Positions 53,635-60,840 of a DNA stretch of 64,000 bases are shown in pieces. How positions within the stretch are numbered: the first letter of the stretch is position 1; the number at the start of each line of letters is the position of its first letter. The DNA lies in contig NZ_JBHFEI010000003.1 of assembly GCF_041928815.1 (NCBI RefSeq), forward strand, positions 1-64,000. The letters run 5' to 3'. Position numbers and translations under genes: made by a program. This DNA is from JBHFEI01 sp041928815. GTDB lineage: Bacteria; Pseudomonadota; Alphaproteobacteria; Rhizobiales; Rhizobiaceae. A model generated the notes under the pieces. It ran no database searches. It was given only the letters and a program-made list of their open reading frames with translations, and had not been told where the DNA came from.

Positions 53635-54129
53635 TCATTTCATCCGGCGCAGGTGCCCCGTCGGCAGCGCGGTCGTGTACTTCACCTGGTCGAGGGCGAA
53701 GCTGGAGCGGATGTTGGCGACGCCCGGAATCCGCGTCAGGCAATCGAGCATCAGTTCCTGGTAGCGGATCAGGTCCTCGATGACGACGCGCAGCAGGAAA
53801 TCGGCCTCGCCGGTCATCAGGTAGCATTCCATCACCTCCGGCCGTCCGCGCACCGCCTTGATGAAGACGTCGAGCGAATCCCGGTCCTGCTTCGTGAGCG
53901 TCACGTGGACGAAGACATTGACGGCGAGGCCGAGCCTCAGCGGATCGACGAGCGCGACCGCGCCCCGGATCACCCCTTGCGCCCGCATCTCCGAGACGCG
54001 CCGCCAGCAGGGCGAGGCCGAGAGGCCGACGCGCTCGGCGAGTTCCGCATTGCTGATCTCGCTGTCCGCCTGGATCAGATCGAGGATGCGCAGGCTCGCC
54101 TCGTCCAGGAGTTCGGATGGATGCGGCAC
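53635..54129 (-). CDS. Lrp/AsnC-family regulator
   Basis: A 164-residue regulator. The helix-turn-helix ISNAELAERVGLSASPCWRRV is at residues 25-45, and the C-terminal RAM/ACT-like domain (VMECYLMTGEADFLLRVV near 99) binds amino acids. The start is GTG 54129, preceded by GGGAGG. It is adjacent to the E1-like gene on the same strand and probably senses an amino acid whose 2-oxoacid the enzyme uses. The arrangement resembles mdeR-mdeB of Pseudomonas. Confidence 0.93.
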   Translation of the reverse strand: MPHPSELLDEASLRILDLIQADSEISNAELAERVGLSASPCWRRVSEMRAQGVIRGAVALVDPLRLGLAVNVFVHVTLTKQDRDSLDVFIKAVRGRPEVMECYLMTGEADFLLRVVIEDLIRYQELMLDCLTRIPGVANIRSSFALDQVKYTTALPTGHLRRMK

Positions 54130-54250
54130 GTTTGACCTCCCTTGGGCAGCGATCCGGAAGACCTATCCCCGATGTTCCGGCCTTGGCAAGAACGGTTCCG
54201 GCTGCGGGCCGCAGTGGGGTGATGCTTCCGACCGGCCCGGCAGGGCGTCA

Positions 54251-56113
54251 TCAGGGACGCACATGCTTGTAGACGGTGGTGCGCGACAGTCCCAGCCTCT
54301 TGGCCGTATGCGAGATGTTGCCGCCCGTCTGGCGGTGGACGGCGCGGATCTCCTGGCATTTCGCCCGGCTCAGGGGCCGCTCGCCGCACTCCGCGCAGCA
54401 GTCGCCCGCCGTCGCCTGCGAAGGGCGCGCGTCGAAACAGTCCTCGTCGAGGAAATCGCCGCGCCTCCGGATCAGCGCCCGCTGCAGCACGGTCTTCAGC
54501 TCGCGGATATTGCCCGGCCAGGGGCGGGCGGACAGGGCCGCGACCGCCGCGTCCGTCACCGGCGTTCCCGGCGCCAGGGTCTCGACCAGCGTCCGCACGA
54601 TCGCCGGAAGGTCGGAGCGGGCGCCGAGCGGCGGAAGGCGCACGGTGAAGGCGTTCAGCCGGTAGAGGAGATCGGCGCGGAAGCCGCGCCCTGCCACCAT
54701 CGCCTCGAGGTCGCGGTTCGTCGCCGAGACGATCTGCACGTCGACGCGCTCCGTCCTGCTGGCGCCGACGGAGCGGACCTCCATGCCGTCGAGGAAACGC
54801 AGCAGCGCGGTCTGCGCGGCAAGCGGAATGTCGGCGACCTCGTCGAGAAACAGCGTGCCGAGATGGGCGGCACGCGCGAGCCCCGGCGCGCCCTCGCTGC
54901 GGGCGTTGGTGAAGGCGCCGCGCTCGTGGCCGAACAGCTCGGCGATGAAGAGGTCCTCCGGCACGGCGCCGCAATTGACCGCGACGAAGGCGCCCTTGCG
55001 CCGGCTGAGGCGGTGGACGTGCCGCGCCATCAGCTCCTTGCCGGTGCCGGTCTCGCCGGTGACGAGCACCGGCATGGCGAGCGCCACCGCTTCGGCGAGG
55101 TCTTTCAGCGCCCCGCGCAGCGCCGGATCGTCCGAGACGAAATCGGGTGCCGCGTCCGACGGCATCGGCGGCGGGGCGGCCGCGGGTTTCGGGGAGGGCG
55201 CGCCCTGGCTTTGGCCGATCTGGCGGCAGATCATGAAGACGCCGCTGCCGGCCCGATCGCGGACGCGGATCACGCCGCCGCCCATCAGCCCGTCCATCGC
55301 CGCGCCGAAGCGGGCGTCGAACAGCGCGTCGAAGCGGGCGCCGAGGCGGGCGGGCAGGCCGGCGAGAAGCGCCTGCGCCGCCCGGTTGACCGAGGTGACT
55401 TCGCCGTCGACCGAGACCGAGAGCAGCCCGGCCGAGAGCGTGTCGAGATATTCGGCGCGCGGATGGAAGGCGAAGACGAAGCTCTGCGAGGAGTGCTGGA
55501 AGACGAGGCTGTTCTCGATCTGGGCGGCGGCCATGCGGACGAGGGCGTGGGTGTGTTCCTGGCGCGCCTCGAAGGCGCAGGAGGCGTCGAGCAGGCCGAG
55601 CACCGTGCCGTCCGCGCCGACGACCGGCGCCGCCATGCAGCTGAGGTGCCCGTGGCTGACGAAATAGTGCTCCCGCCCGTAGACGGCGACGGGGCGGCGC
55701 GCGGTGGCGACGAGGCCGAGCGCATTGGTGCCGCGCTCGTTCTCGTTCCACCGGCTGCCGGGAATGATCGCGCGGCCGGCGCCGCTGTCGGCGAAATGCT
55801 GGTCGCTGATCGTGTCGAGGACGACGCCGTCGGGATCGGCGAAGGCGATCATGAAATTGGAGCCGGCGATCTGCGCGTGCAGGAGCTGCATCTCGGCCAT
55901 CGCCAGCCGGCGCACGGCGGCATGGGCCTCGCGCCGCCGCCGGACGTCGGAAAAGGGGATGACGCTTACCCCCGGCGCCGCACGCGGATCGAGCCCCGCG
56001 TCGCGGCAGCGCAGCCAGCTTTCCGCGACGATAGGCTGCAGCGCGCCGGCCGGAAAGCGGTCGCCCTTCTCGAGCGCCTGGCGGGCGCGGTCCATGCCGG
56101 ACAGGTGCTGCAT
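54251..56113 (-). CDS. Sigma-54-dependent activator, AcoR family
   Basis: A 620-residue enhancer-binding protein. The N-terminal 200 residues are a GAF-type sensor (NENERGTNALGLVATARRPV near 123, then ASCAFEARQEHTHALV near 177), followed by a PAS-like section; the AAA+ domain (about 325-555) has Walker A GETGTGKE (353-360) and Walker B LFLDEVAD; the C-terminus ends in a Fis-type helix-turn-helix (NISHTAKRLGLSRTTVYKHV). The sigma-54 contact loop reads GAFTNA (399-404) instead of GAFTGA. AAGGAGGAG precedes ATG 56113. It is divergent from the alcohol dehydrogenase and close to two sigma-54 promoters, so it is the probable activator of the monooxygenase regulon, like AcoR-type MimR proteins. Confidence 0.93.
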   Translation of the reverse strand: MQHLSGMDRARQALEKGDRFPAGALQPIVAESWLRCRDAGLDPRAAPGVSVIPFSDVRRRREAHAAVRRLAMAEMQLLHAQIAGSNFMIAFADPDGVVLDTISDQHFADSGAGRAIIPGSRWNENERGTNALGLVATARRPVAVYGREHYFVSHGHLSCMAAPVVGADGTVLGLLDASCAFEARQEHTHALVRMAAAQIENSLVFQHSSQSFVFAFHPRAEYLDTLSAGLLSVSVDGEVTSVNRAAQALLAGLPARLGARFDALFDARFGAAMDGLMGGGVIRVRDRAGSGVFMICRQIGQSQGAPSPKPAAAPPPMPSDAAPDFVSDDPALRGALKDLAEAVALAMPVLVTGETGTGKELMARHVHRLSRRKGAFVAVNCGAVPEDLFIAELFGHERGAFTNARSEGAPGLARAAHLGTLFLDEVADIPLAAQTALLRFLDGMEVRSVGASRTERVDVQIVSATNRDLEAMVAGRGFRADLLYRLNAFTVRLPPLGARSDLPAIVRTLVETLAPGTPVTDAAVAALSARPWPGNIRELKTVLQRALIRRRGDFLDEDCFDARPSQATAGDCCAECGERPLSRAKCQEIRAVHRQTGGNISHTAKRLGLSRTTVYKHVRP

Positions 56114-56181
56114 GTCTCCTCCTTCATGCAACGACCGCGTCAGGATACCAGCGGCTCCCGCGGCGCGGCAATAGACAGAAA

Positions 56182-56220
56182 CTGGACAGTCCGCCCGTCC
56201 GATGCGTCCAGCGGCTGGAC
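56182..56220. promoter_or_regulatory. Candidate upstream activator sites of the alcohol dehydrogenase promoter
   Basis: Two inverted repeats built on GGAC/GTCC: GGACAGTCC at 56184-56192 and GTCCAGCGGCTGGAC at 56206-56220. They lie about 55-90 bases upstream of the sigma-54 promoter at 56275, which is a usual distance for activator sites. They may also affect the divergent activator gene. Confidence 0.6.
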
Positions 56221-56274
56221 GGCGCGGCGGGCTCTGATCCGGTCAAGCTCATGACGTATCTTGATAATTTCGCC

Positions 56275-56290
56275 TGGCACGGCGGTTGCT
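56275..56290 (+). promoter_or_regulatory. Sigma-54 promoter of the alcohol dehydrogenase gene
   Basis: TGGCACGGCGGTTGCT, a full match to the sigma-54 consensus TGGCAC-N5-TTGC(A/T), with the -24 GG and -12 GC correctly spaced. The start codon is 52 bases downstream. Confidence 0.9.
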
Positions 56291-56341
56291 GATCTTCCGT
56301 CGTCGCCGGCATCGATCCGGCCAGTGGAGGAGACAGCAAGC

Positions 56342-57394
56342 ATGAAGGCGCAGGTTCTGAAACGGTATGACGACCATCTGAAGGCGGGCGACTGGGTGTC
56401 CTACGAGGATGTGCCGGATCCGAAGATCACCAAATCCACCGACGTCATCGTCCGCATCGGCGGCGCCGGTGTCTGCCGCACCGATCTTCACATCATCGAG
56501 GGCGTCTGGCGGCCGCACATGGACAAGGACGGCCAGTCGCTCCTGCCGCTGATCATGGGCCACGAGAATGCCGGCTGGGTCGAGGCGATCGGCAAGGAGG
56601 TCGAGGGCATCAAGGTCGGCGACCCCGTCATCGTCCATCCGAAGATCTCCGGCGGCACCTGCCTTGCCTGCCGGCGCGGCTTCGACATGCACGGGCCGGG
56701 CACCTTTCCCGGCCTCGACTGCAATGGCGGCTATGCCGAATATCTCTGCACCTCGGAGCGCAACATCGTGCCGCTGCCGAAGACGCTGACGCCGAAGGAG
56801 GTCGCGCCCTATGCCGATGCCGGGCTGACCGCGTATCGCGCCGTCAAGAAGGCGACGCGCCACCTGCTGCCCGGCGAAAGCTGCGTCGTCATCGGCGCCG
56901 GCGGGCTCGGCCATATCGGCATCCAGTGCCTGAAGGCGATGTGCGCCGCGGACGTCATCGTCGTCGATACGTCGGACGATTCGCTGGCGCTCGCCGGCAA
57001 GATCGGCGCCGACCGGCTGGTCAAGGCGGACGGCAACGAGGTCGAGGCGGTGCTGCAATTGACCGGCGGCCAGGGCGCCGAGGCCGTGATCGACTTCGTC
57101 GGCGAGAAGGGCACGACGACGAAGGGACTGGCGATGACGCGGCCGATGGGCAGCTACTACGTCGTCGGCTATGGCGAGGAGATCCGCGTGCCGACGGTCG
57201 ACATGGTGATCACCGAGAAGAACATCATCGGCAATCTGGTCGGCACCTGGGCCGAACTCGTCGAACTGATGGCGCTTGCCGATCGCGGCCTCGTCAACCT
57301 CACCACGGTGGAGTACCGGCTGGCCGATGCCAACAAGGCGCTGCACGACCTCAACAGCGGCAAGATCCACGGGCGGGCCGTGCTTGTTCCGTAA
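56342..57394 (+). CDS. NAD(P)-dependent alcohol dehydrogenase (medium-chain, zinc type)
   Basis: A 350-residue medium-chain dehydrogenase. Catalytic zinc ligands appear as GVCRTDLH (Cys45) and GHENAGWV (His74, Glu75); the NAD site is GAGGLGHIGIQ near residue 184. The structural-zinc loop reads GGTCLACRRGFDMHG, with Cys107 and Cys110 but without the other two usual Cys. Its closest role by context is oxidation of the secondary or primary alcohol produced by the monooxygenase (for example 2-propanol to acetone). GGAGGAG precedes ATG 56342. It has its own sigma-54 promoter and a strong terminator, so it is transcribed separately from mimA. Confidence 0.92.
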   Translation: MKAQVLKRYDDHLKAGDWVSYEDVPDPKITKSTDVIVRIGGAGVCRTDLHIIEGVWRPHMDKDGQSLLPLIMGHENAGWVEAIGKEVEGIKVGDPVIVHPKISGGTCLACRRGFDMHGPGTFPGLDCNGGYAEYLCTSERNIVPLPKTLTPKEVAPYADAGLTAYRAVKKATRHLLPGESCVVIGAGGLGHIGIQCLKAMCAADVIVVDTSDDSLALAGKIGADRLVKADGNEVEAVLQLTGGQGAEAVIDFVGEKGTTTKGLAMTRPMGSYYVVGYGEEIRVPTVDMVITEKNIIGNLVGTWAELVELMALADRGLVNLTTVEYRLADANKALHDLNSGKIHGRAVLVP

Positions 57395-57400
57395 CCGGCT

Positions 57401-57443
57401 GCCGAGGGAGGGCGGCCGTCGCGACGGGCCGCCCTCCCTCGGC
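57401..57443 (+). terminator. Strong hairpin terminator of the alcohol dehydrogenase
   Basis: A perfect 17-bp stem (57401-57417 pairing with 57427-57443, beginning GCCGAGGGAGG) around a 9-base loop, seven bases after the stop. It lacks a T-tract. Confidence 0.75.
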
Positions 57444-57536
57444 GCACGCCGTCGGGAAGGGAAGACATCGCTCTCCGTCCGGGTCCGGGCGGGGAGTGTC
57501 GTCATGAGCGGGCCGCGCGGCGGCAGGGAGGAGACC

Positions 57537-57821
57537 ATGATGTGCAGGATGTTGGCGGCGGAGCGCCGGGAGCGTTTCATGAAGATCAATCGTTCGGTGC
57601 GCATCGCCGGGCACTCGACGAGCATCCGGCTGGAGCGGGCCTTCTGGGAGGTGCTCGAGGACATCGCCAGCCGCGAGGGCCTGTCGACGCCGAAGCTGAT
57701 CGCGGCGCTCTACGACGAGGCGCTCGAGCAGCATGGCGGCATGCCGAACCTCGCCTCGCTGTTGAGGACGGTCTGCCTGCTTTATCGCGACGGCACGCCG
57801 CAGCAGCTTCGCCCCGGCTGA
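57537..57821 (+). CDS. Ribbon-helix-helix domain protein
   Basis: A 94-residue protein. From about residue 15 the sequence INRSVRIAGHSTSIRLERAFWEVLEDIA, followed by REGLSTPKLIAALYDEAL, fits the ribbon-helix-helix DNA-binding fold of the RHH_4 type. GGGAGGAG precedes ATG 57537; an in-frame ATG at 57504 with GGGGAG upstream would add 11 residues. Similar small proteins in alphaproteobacteria are uncharacterised. It stands between the alcohol dehydrogenase and the leftward unknown genes and may be a second regulator of this locus. Confidence 0.8.
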   Translation: MMCRMLAAERRERFMKINRSVRIAGHSTSIRLERAFWEVLEDIASREGLSTPKLIAALYDEALEQHGGMPNLASLLRTVCLLYRDGTPQQLRPG

Positions 57822-57839
57822 AACAGCCCTTCTGGTGCC

Positions 57840-57872
57840 CGTCCCGCCGGGAGTGGTGCTCCCGGCGGGACG
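57840..57872. terminator. Bidirectional terminator-like hairpin
   Basis: Perfect 14-bp stem CGTCCCGCCGGGAG with its complement around a TGGTG loop, between the convergent RHH gene and the 63-residue gene. Confidence 0.75.
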
Positions 57873-57885
57873 ACACCGTTTACGC

Positions 57886-58077
57886 TCAGCTCGCCCGTGC
57901 CTTGCCGGCGAGGCGGCCCGGATCGGCGCGGCCCTCGGCGATCCAGCGGGCGCCAAGCACCAGCGCGCCCATGCTGAAATCGCGGCCGTGCTCGGCCACC
58001 ATCTCGCGGGAAAGCGCGGCGATCTTCTCGAAGAACAGGTCCTTGCTGGTGTCTTCGGGGGTAAGCTCTGTCTGCAT
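57886..58077 (-). CDS. Small conserved-looking protein of unknown function (63 residues)
   Basis: A 63-residue soluble protein with a predicted two-helix region (FFEKIAALSREMVAEHG) followed by MGALVLGARWIAEGRADPG. AAAGGAGG lies five bases before ATG 58077, one of the best ribosome binding sites in this part of the window; an alternative start at 58098 would overlap the beta-propeller stop. It ends the leftward cassette 60344-57886. I do not recognise the family. Confidence 0.65.
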   Translation of the reverse strand: MQTELTPEDTSKDLFFEKIAALSREMVAEHGRDFSMGALVLGARWIAEGRADPGRLAGKARAS

Positions 58078-58094
58078 GGTTTCCTCCTTTGATG

Positions 58095-59204
58095 TCATTT
58101 GAAGAGCTGGGCGGGAAAGGTCACGACGGCGAGCGTGCCGCCCTCGTCGCCGAGCGCGAGATGCCGGCCGTCCGCTGTCCAGGCGAGCGCCGTCACCGGC
58201 GCGCCGGCGGGGCGCACGATCAGGTCCTCGCGGCTGCCGAGGGGCGCGACGACGACCTGGCCGTTGGCGTAGCCGGCGGCGACGAGCCGGCCGGCCGGTT
58301 GCGCCGAAACCGCCGTGACCAGGGCAAGGCCGGCGCGGCCGGTCAGCAACGAGCCGTCGGCGCTGCTGGCGATCGGCGGCGGCTGCATCGACCAGGCCGC
58401 GATGCGGTACGCGCCGGCCGCGATGAACGCGCCCTCGCCGCCGAAGCAGAGATCGGCGACGGGGCCTGGAAAATCCTCGATCTGCACCGGTCGCCCGGCA
58501 ATGGCGTCGACCAGGCAGAGGCCGTGGCGTTCGAGACCGGCGGCGAGCCAGCGTCCGTCGCCGCTCCAGGCAAGCGTCAGGACGGCGGCCGGCACCGGCA
58601 GGCGGAAGACGGACCTCATGGCGCTGCCGACAACGCGGATTTCCAGCCGCTCCCCGCCAGCGAGCGCCAGCCGCGTGCCGTCGGGCGAAAGCGCGATCCG
58701 GTCCGTGGCGGTTCCGGCAAGATCGAGCTCCACCCTCTCGCCGTCGCCGGAAAGCAGCGTCAGCCGGTCGCCCGCGACGAAGACGATCCGCTCCGTTTCC
58801 GCATTCCGCTCGAGCGCGGCGACGGCATGGTCCGCGACCTTCATCGCCTCACTCGTCTCTCCCGCGCGGCTGAGGCGCACGAGCCGGCCTTCGCCGGTGC
58901 CGCAGAGGAAGCCACCGCCGGCATCGGCGGCGATCGCGCTTCCGTCCTTGACGCGGGTGATGATCAGCGGCGCCGGCCTGCCTTCGCGCGGCTTCAGCCC
59001 GGTCTGCCCGCCCTCGGTGACGATTCGCGCCTCGGGCGGCTCGTTGTCGGCCATGCGGGCGAAGACGACGGTGCCGTCCTCGCCGCGGGCGGCGAGCAGC
59101 GTGTCGTCGACATTGAAGCGGATCTCCCGGACCGGCGACGGCCGTTTCCAGTGGCGCGCAAGCAGGTCGAACAGGGTGAGGTTGGGCGTCGTCTGCTGGT
59201 TCAT
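58095..59204 (-). CDS. Beta-propeller (WD40-like) protein of unknown function
   Basis: A 369-residue protein made of repeats of about 40 residues with WD40-like features: IRFNVDDTLLAARGEDG near residue 24, IALSPDGTRLALAGGERL near 165, LAWSGDGRWLAAGL near 206, AVSAQPAGRLVAAGYANGQV near 300 and LAWTADGRHLALGDEGGTL near 340. Six or seven blades are plausible. No signal peptide. It overlaps the coiled-coil gene upstream by four bases (ATGA), so the two are co-translated and probably interact. Such propellers are scaffolds; its place in the monooxygenase locus suggests assembly or regulation of the enzyme, which is inference. Confidence 0.8.
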   Translation of the reverse strand: MNQQTTPNLTLFDLLARHWKRPSPVREIRFNVDDTLLAARGEDGTVVFARMADNEPPEARIVTEGGQTGLKPREGRPAPLIITRVKDGSAIAADAGGGFLCGTGEGRLVRLSRAGETSEAMKVADHAVAALERNAETERIVFVAGDRLTLLSGDGERVELDLAGTATDRIALSPDGTRLALAGGERLEIRVVGSAMRSVFRLPVPAAVLTLAWSGDGRWLAAGLERHGLCLVDAIAGRPVQIEDFPGPVADLCFGGEGAFIAAGAYRIAAWSMQPPPIASSADGSLLTGRAGLALVTAVSAQPAGRLVAAGYANGQVVVAPLGSREDLIVRPAGAPVTALAWTADGRHLALGDEGGTLAVVTFPAQLFK

Positions 59205-59545
59205 GTCTGTCCTCCGTTCGAAACCGCGATCAGCCGGTCGACCTCGGCGATTGCGTCCTCGGCCGCGACCGTCTCCTGCAGGCAGTCGAGCTGGGCCGAG
59301 CGCAGCGCCGTTTCCTTTTCCAGAACCTCCTGCAATTCGCGCGCCAGTTCGCCATCGCCGGGCGCGGCGCCGAGCGCGATCTCGAGGCGCAGTACCTCCA
59401 TCTCGATGCCGGAGGTTTCGCGGATCAGTCGCTGCATCCGGGCGGTCAGCGCGGCAACGCCCGCCGTCAGGGCGAGCCTGCGTTCGAGCAGGTGGACGAC
59501 GGAGGCGGGCGCGGGCGGGGCGGGGAACAGGTCTTGACCGTTCAT
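59201..59545 (-). CDS. Coiled-coil protein of unknown function
   Basis: A 114-residue, mostly helical protein with heptad-like Leu/Ala/Glu patterns (residues 18-100, for example LERRLALTAGVAALTARMQRL and LARELQEVLEKETALRSAQ). Its stop overlaps the start of the beta-propeller gene. ATG 59545 is preceded by AGGAAGGAC at a slightly long spacing. I do not recognise the family; a partner of the propeller protein is likely from the translational coupling. Confidence 0.7.
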   Translation of the reverse strand: MNGQDLFPAPPAPASVVHLLERRLALTAGVAALTARMQRLIRETSGIEMEVLRLEIALGAAPGDGELARELQEVLEKETALRSAQLDCLQETVAAEDAIAEVDRLIAVSNGGQT

Positions 59546-59610
59546 CGGGCTTGTGTCCTTCCTGAAGGGGAGTGCGCGGGAAAGCGCGCGAAAGCGACGG
59601 GAGGCATGCC

Positions 59611-59874
59611 ATGTTCGACAGCTTCGGGCCCGCCTTCTTCGCCGCGCTCCACCGGGCAGCGCAGGACCGCCTCGACCCCGGCCATCCCTGCCTGGAGCGG
59701 CTCGCCGCCGCCGGAGCCGCCGATGATCCGGCCGCCACCCTCGCGGCGCAGGAGGCGCTCGCGGCGCTCGATCCGGCGGTCGCCGAGGCCGTGATGGCGC
59801 AGGCACACCGGCTGCTGCGCGAAAACCCCGCCGGCCTCCTCTCCGCCTGGCCCTCGGCCCCGACGCGCCACTGA
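59611..59874 (+). CDS. Small Ala-rich helical protein of unknown function
   Basis: An 87-residue protein (MFDSFGPAFFAALHRAAQ onward) that is rich in Ala and probably helical. GGGAGG lies just upstream of ATG 59611 and codon third positions are strongly G/C, as in neighbouring genes. It is on the opposite strand from the genes on both sides and converges on 59892-60344. Function unknown; whether it is truly translated is less certain than for its neighbours. Confidence 0.5.
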   Translation: MFDSFGPAFFAALHRAAQDRLDPGHPCLERLAAAGAADDPAATLAAQEALAALDPAVAEAVMAQAHRLLRENPAGLLSAWPSAPTRH

Positions 59875-59891
59875 AAGCGACGTTCCGGCCG

Positions 59892-60344
59892 TCATGGCCC
59901 GGCCCCACCATCCGGCGTTTTCCAGGCGTCGAGCAGGGTCGGCAGCGTTGGAATCTGGGTCCTGAACTGGCGCTCGGCCATCTCGACATGGCTGCGCAGC
60001 TGGTCCCAGACGTCGACCCGGATCATCGTGTCGCCCGTCAGCCGCTCCATCTCCTCGACGCGGAACTGCCGCGACAGCGCGACGCCGGAGAAGACGAAGT
60101 CGCGCAGCAGGATCGCATGGCGCTCGACAAAGGCATGGATCAGCGGATGCGTCTCCTCGGTGATGCCGTTCAGCGCCAGCTCGGCGAGGATGAAGGACTG
60201 GAAATGGCCCTGCATCAGCGACTGGCTCTCGCCGATGAAGCGCATGACGAAGACGAGGTCGCGCTGCATCAGCCGCGACAGCGCGGTCGTCACGTCCGCC
60301 GCGCCGCCGTCGGGAAGCGGCCTGTCTCCATGGGTGCCGGGCAT
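59892..60344 (-). CDS. Helical protein of unknown function, divergent from mimA
   Basis: A 150-residue soluble protein, predicted mainly helical, with MQRDLVFVMRFIGESQSLMQGHF near residue 26, HPLIHAFVERHAILLRDFV near 66 and WDQLRSHVEMAERQFRTQIP near 113. No family recognised. GGGAAGA precedes ATG 60344. It shares the AT-rich regulatory region with mimA on its other side, so it may be co-regulated with the monooxygenase and could lead the leftward cassette (with the coiled-coil, propeller and 63-residue genes). Confidence 0.7.
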   Translation of the reverse strand: MPGTHGDRPLPDGGAADVTTALSRLMQRDLVFVMRFIGESQSLMQGHFQSFILAELALNGITEETHPLIHAFVERHAILLRDFVFSGVALSRQFRVEEMERLTGDTMIRVDVWDQLRSHVEMAERQFRTQIPTLPTLLDAWKTPDGGAGP

Positions 60345-60420
60345 GGGTCTTCCCTATTCTGTTGACGAAGTCGAGATTTACGAAGGTATCTTACAGAAAT
60401 ATTCGTGTCTACTTCTGTTT

Positions 60421-60494
60421 ATCTCGCAGTTGCGAGATGTATAGATCTGTAAATCCTGAAGATACACCATTACATCTGTCCGTTACGAACGTAA
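60421..60494. promoter_or_regulatory. Palindromes upstream of the mimA promoter
   Basis: A perfect inverted repeat ATCTCGCAGTTGCGAGAT at 60421-60438 and TTACGAACGTAA at 60483-60494, in a 200-base AT-rich stretch that also has several TTACAG/CTGTAA words (60391, 60447, 60502). They lie 65-140 bases upstream of the sigma-54 promoter, where activator sites are expected. The words differ from the GGAC/GTCC repeats at the alcohol dehydrogenase promoter. Confidence 0.55.
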
Positions 60495-60558
60495 AGAAAT
60501 GTTACAGTTCGCCGGGCTGGCCGCGCGTCATTTGGTGGAAAACGGCGGAAATTGAAAC

Positions 60559-60574
60559 TGGCACGCCCGTTGCA
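60559..60574 (+). promoter_or_regulatory. Sigma-54 promoter of the mimA operon
   Basis: TGGCACGCCCGTTGCA, a full consensus sigma-54 promoter (TGGCAC-N5-TTGCA). Transcription should start about 12 bases downstream, giving an untranslated leader of about 255 bases before ATG 60841. The leader holds no gene I can support, only a short open frame from 60642. Confidence 0.92.
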
Positions 60575-60840
60575 TCGCTTGTGACACAAAGTCATCGCGC
60601 TCACAGCGACGCAAGAAGAACGAAGGGCAAGGGGAGCGGTAATGCGTCGTCCGGTCGAGGAGTCCGGGCACCCCTTCATCACCTTTGCCGAGATTTCACG
60701 AACGCTGCGGTGTTCGGGCGCGGATCTTTGCGTGCCCCTTGCCCAGCCGTTCCGACTCTCGCTCGCGGCGCCGCATGCGCCGTACCGGCCGGAACCCGAG
60801 GCGGTTCGCGGCATCCTTATCAAGTGGAGGCTGATGACCC

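Noticed and set aside
59542..59895. A minus-strand frame joining the coiled-coil gene to the 150-residue gene
   Set aside because: Composition is Gly/Arg-rich without helical or domain pattern, and there is no ribosome binding site; the plus-strand 87-residue frame is the better candidate here.
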